Shown here: positions 61,946-64,000 of the stretch, one piece after another
Numbering within the stretch: the first letter of the stretch is position 1
Layout of the letters: the number at the start of each line of letters is the position of its first letter
DNA from: Micropterix aruncella
Taxonomy: Eukaryota; Arthropoda; Insecta; Lepidoptera; Micropterigidae
Length of the DNA stretch: 64,000 nucleotides
Direction of reading: 5' to 3'
Assembly (NCBI GenBank): GCA_944548615.1
Contig: OX155964.1
Span: forward strand, 18,456,653-18,520,652
Notes under the pieces: generated by a model
Seen by the model: the letters and a program-made list of their open reading frames with translations, nothing else
Told to the model about the DNA's origin: nothing
Databases searched by the model: none
Translations under genes and position numbers: made by a program

Positions 61946-62429
61946 TACTACCAATTTTTCACACAATAAAAATAAAATTAGTCCGCACGTGGTCGGTTTG
62001 ACACTCCGACGAAATTCTCCTAGCGTCGCGACATATTCTATTTTAATATAATTTATCGGTCCTGAAGTTATAAAGTTAATACATAAAGCAATTCCACAAT
62101 ACGAATATAGATGACTTTAAAATTTTATTGATATATTTAATAACATTTTACTAGACTGTAGCTATAAATATGGATTTTAGTGATCCCATAAATTAGGATC
62201 AAGCATTTATGCTTGTGTTATATAAATTTTATGCTTATATTGTAGGTGGTGCCAATTTATCTGACGATAGATTATATCCAGTTTCCTGGTTGCTGAAGTT
62301 ATTTTATTTTTAATGCATTTAAATGTGTGTGTAACTAATGAATTAATGAAAAATACTGATATTATTCATTCGAAATTCTCGTTAATCTCGTGGAAATTTG
62401 AGTGTTTTGCGCTGATTTATTTTATTTAC
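61946..62429. other. No gene seen
   Basis: AT-rich. An 'AGTGATCCCATAAATTAGGA' block and other short motifs have no evident meaning. Confidence 0.35.
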
Positions 62430-62700
62430 CCTTTATTTTATTTTATTTTTAAGAAAACTTACAGCATTTTATAATTATTACTAACGCATGTGTTAGTAAT
62501 ATGTGCCACAATGCCAATTAAAATAGTGCCAATTAAAATGTCTACAATTAAACTAATCATATTGTTACAGCGCAAGAAGGAAATGTGAAGAAATGCAGTT
62601 TTTACGTAAGAGGGTAAATTTGGGGGAAAGGGATATAGAAGCCACATTAGGAATTAATAGATATATTTAATTATTTACATAAAATAAATGTCTTATATAT
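62430..62700 (-). mobile_element. LINE 3' UTR copy (same family as 52018-53040)
   Basis: Minus orientation, tail 'AAAATAAAATAAA' at left. It shares 'TAATGTGGCTTC.TATCCCTT', 'GCTGTAACAATA' and 'GCTGTAAGTTTTC' with 52845-53010 in the same order. 5'-truncated, no protein part. Confidence 0.75.
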
Positions 62701-62841
62701 AGATAATATTCATAAAATAATATCACAACATAAATATAAATATAAGATAAAAAAGAAATGTTAAAGAATAGGTAATATACATAGATATAATATACGTAAT
62801 ATTATATTTATAATGTAATATACATAGTATGAACGAATGCC

Positions 62842-62900
62842 ATTACAGTAAGTAAACTAATATTTTTATGAATATATTTATTACGGTTTTTTATTAAATA
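62842..62900 (-). mobile_element. MITE-P terminal fragment
   Basis: 'GCCATTACAGTAAGTAAACT' followed by 'TATTTATTACGGTTTTT' is the 'GCCGTTACAG' end of MITE-P. Confidence 0.6.
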
Positions 62901-63047
62901 CTTCTGATATCCATATTTTTTTCTGAGCACAACTTGTGTAGTTTAAAATTTTTCCAAAATGTTGAATTAGAATAAACTCGTAAGAATCAAAAACGGTTAC
63001 TTAAAAAAATGTAATAATCTGTGGAGTGTAATAATCAAAGACTTTGT

Positions 63048-63135
63048 ATAATTTATTTTGCTAAATTAATATTCCAAATATGTCTCTTCGTTACTATGCC
63101 CACCGGATCTATTCCTGACGGCCGCGAAGAGGAAG
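63048..63135 (-). repeat. 'GCGGCCG' repeat copy
   Basis: It matches 42298-42385 inverted ('ATTCCTGACGGCCGCGAAGA', 'TGTATAATTTATTTTGCTAA'). Confidence 0.6.
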
Positions 63136-63235
63136 AACTAAACTGTTAAATGATCAATGTCAACATCTTCCGCGTAACACGTCGGTATATATTAAAGACG
63201 CCGCTTTCACCTTATATGAGAGCAAGGGGTCGTGG

Positions 63236-63409
63236 CACGTACCCTGTGACACTCGGGAGGACAAAACGATTCTAACTGTGTATATGGCACATTTCTAAAT
63301 CGGTTAAAGCGTTTATTAGTTATGGCGGAATAATGAAACGGAGAACGTACATAGGTGTTTCCTGAACGCATTACACTCTTTTTTGTTGGGCAGTCGTGTA
63401 AAAACTAAC
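63236..63409 (-). mobile_element. MITE-P copy, left half missing
   Basis: 'ACGTACCCTGTGACACTCGG', 'TTTCTAAATCGGTTAAAGCG', 'GAACGTACATAGGTG' and the end 'GGGCAGTCGTGTAAAAAC'. Confidence 0.8.
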
Positions 63410-63536
63410 AAATAATAATTGTTAGATGATAAGATTTTTTAACATAATGTGCGATTTGATGATGGTATTAATATGGTCACCTAGTGAAGTAAAGGACTAA
63501 TCGTTGGGTAATTATCGCTCATTTAAAAATGAGAAT

Positions 63537-63573
63537 GTCAAAGACAGCCGAGGTAAACCTCGGCTGTCTTGAC
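63537..63573. repeat. Compact 16-bp hairpin with TAAA loop
   Basis: GTCAA(A)GACAGCCGAGG pairs with CCTCGGCTGTCTTGAC, with one bulged A and a 4-base loop. Confidence 0.8.
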
Positions 63574-64000
63574 CATAATAGAACCATCCTACGCCCTCTG
63601 AATTGTGAAGTCCAATCAAAATATTATCGATAAACCTATCACGCACGTGTCAGAGGTGTCTATTCATTTCGTTTAGTAAACGACCTGCCACCGATTTCGC
63701 CGGTTAGCGTTGATATACTGCAAATTTGAACATTTGCATCCAGCGGCATGTCCACCGAATCGCGCGTCTCATTTAGAAAGTTTTCCAGCGAGTAAAAGTG
63801 TTTCTCGCACTCTAAATCAGTTTAATACGGTTTAATTCAGGCGTTCGTACTTTTAACCGAGCGAAAAAAGGTCACATTGTGCAGTCGACATTTAAAAAAT
63901 CGGAGTGTGAAGCTTCGAACTAAATCGGTAATATCCGTCGGCTGAGTTCTTCTTCTTATTACGTACTAAGTCGCTATTTAAGACAGTCTGCTCTGAGAAA
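63574..64000. other. Moderately GC-rich end of window, possible promoter-proximal DNA
   Basis: Composition is more even than in the surroundings. 'GCTATTTAAGACAGTC' at ~63972 could be a TATA-like box with a start site near or beyond the window end. This is weak and cannot be tested within the window. Confidence 0.2.

Overview
The window looks like an AT-rich, gene-poor stretch of an arthropod genome. An insect, most likely a moth or butterfly, is the best guess. This rests on the kinds of mobile DNA present: Helitrons ending CTAG, tRNA-derived SINEs, RTE, jockey/CR1-like and RNase H-bearing LINE debris, a Penelope-like element, mariner relics and PIF/Harbinger pieces with a MADF-domain ORF. 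The order is an inference from these families, not from a species-specific gene. I found no intact host gene. Nearly every recognisable protein fragment belongs to a transposon and is broken.

Layout. 0-2 kb: a LINE reverse-transcriptase remnant, an imperfect tandem duplication and a CpG-rich block. 2-5.7 kb: two Helitron families, each present twice in interleaved inverted orientation and separated by long (TA)n. 6.4-7.9 kb: two LINE 3' ends. 9.2-10.2 kb: a MITE whose end has seeded a four-copy ~198-bp tandem array. 10.9-15 kb: SINEs and a Helitron-like end. 16.4-24.6 kb: diverged GC-rich elements, a nested PIF/Harbinger complex and two more Helitrons. 25-30.9 kb: a near full-length SINE, a MITE split by a LINE, and hairpin elements. 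31.3-34.5 kb: a possible LTR, GC-rich elements, RT scraps and a SINE. 35.7-38.8 kb: a ~120-bp tandem-repeat element, a Penelope-like element with an inverted 5' part, and two mariner relics. 39-47.1 kb: hairpin MITEs, a GC-rich element with a 14-bp target-site duplication, two small Helitrons carrying a fossil helicase C-terminus, and an RTE tail. 47-64 kb: a SINE, long (TA)n, a LINE tail, another GC-rich element, a ~710-bp element with long inverted ends, strong short hairpins and further MITE and LINE ends.

The most notable structures are four. First, the self-nested composite Helitron at 2-5.7 kb. Second, a GC-rich ~600-660-bp element family in nine copies, called 'GCR' here, with constant ends, a 3' hairpin and target-site duplications. 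Third, the MITE-derived tandem array. Fourth, the Penelope-like element whose catalytic RT core is missing but whose GIY-YIG nuclease frame is open.

All family assignments come from reading motifs by eye. No database search was run. Element borders are good to a few bases where terminal motifs are quoted, and otherwise to about 20-50 bases. 'MITE-P' below means the dispersed repeat with ACACGACTGCC ends.
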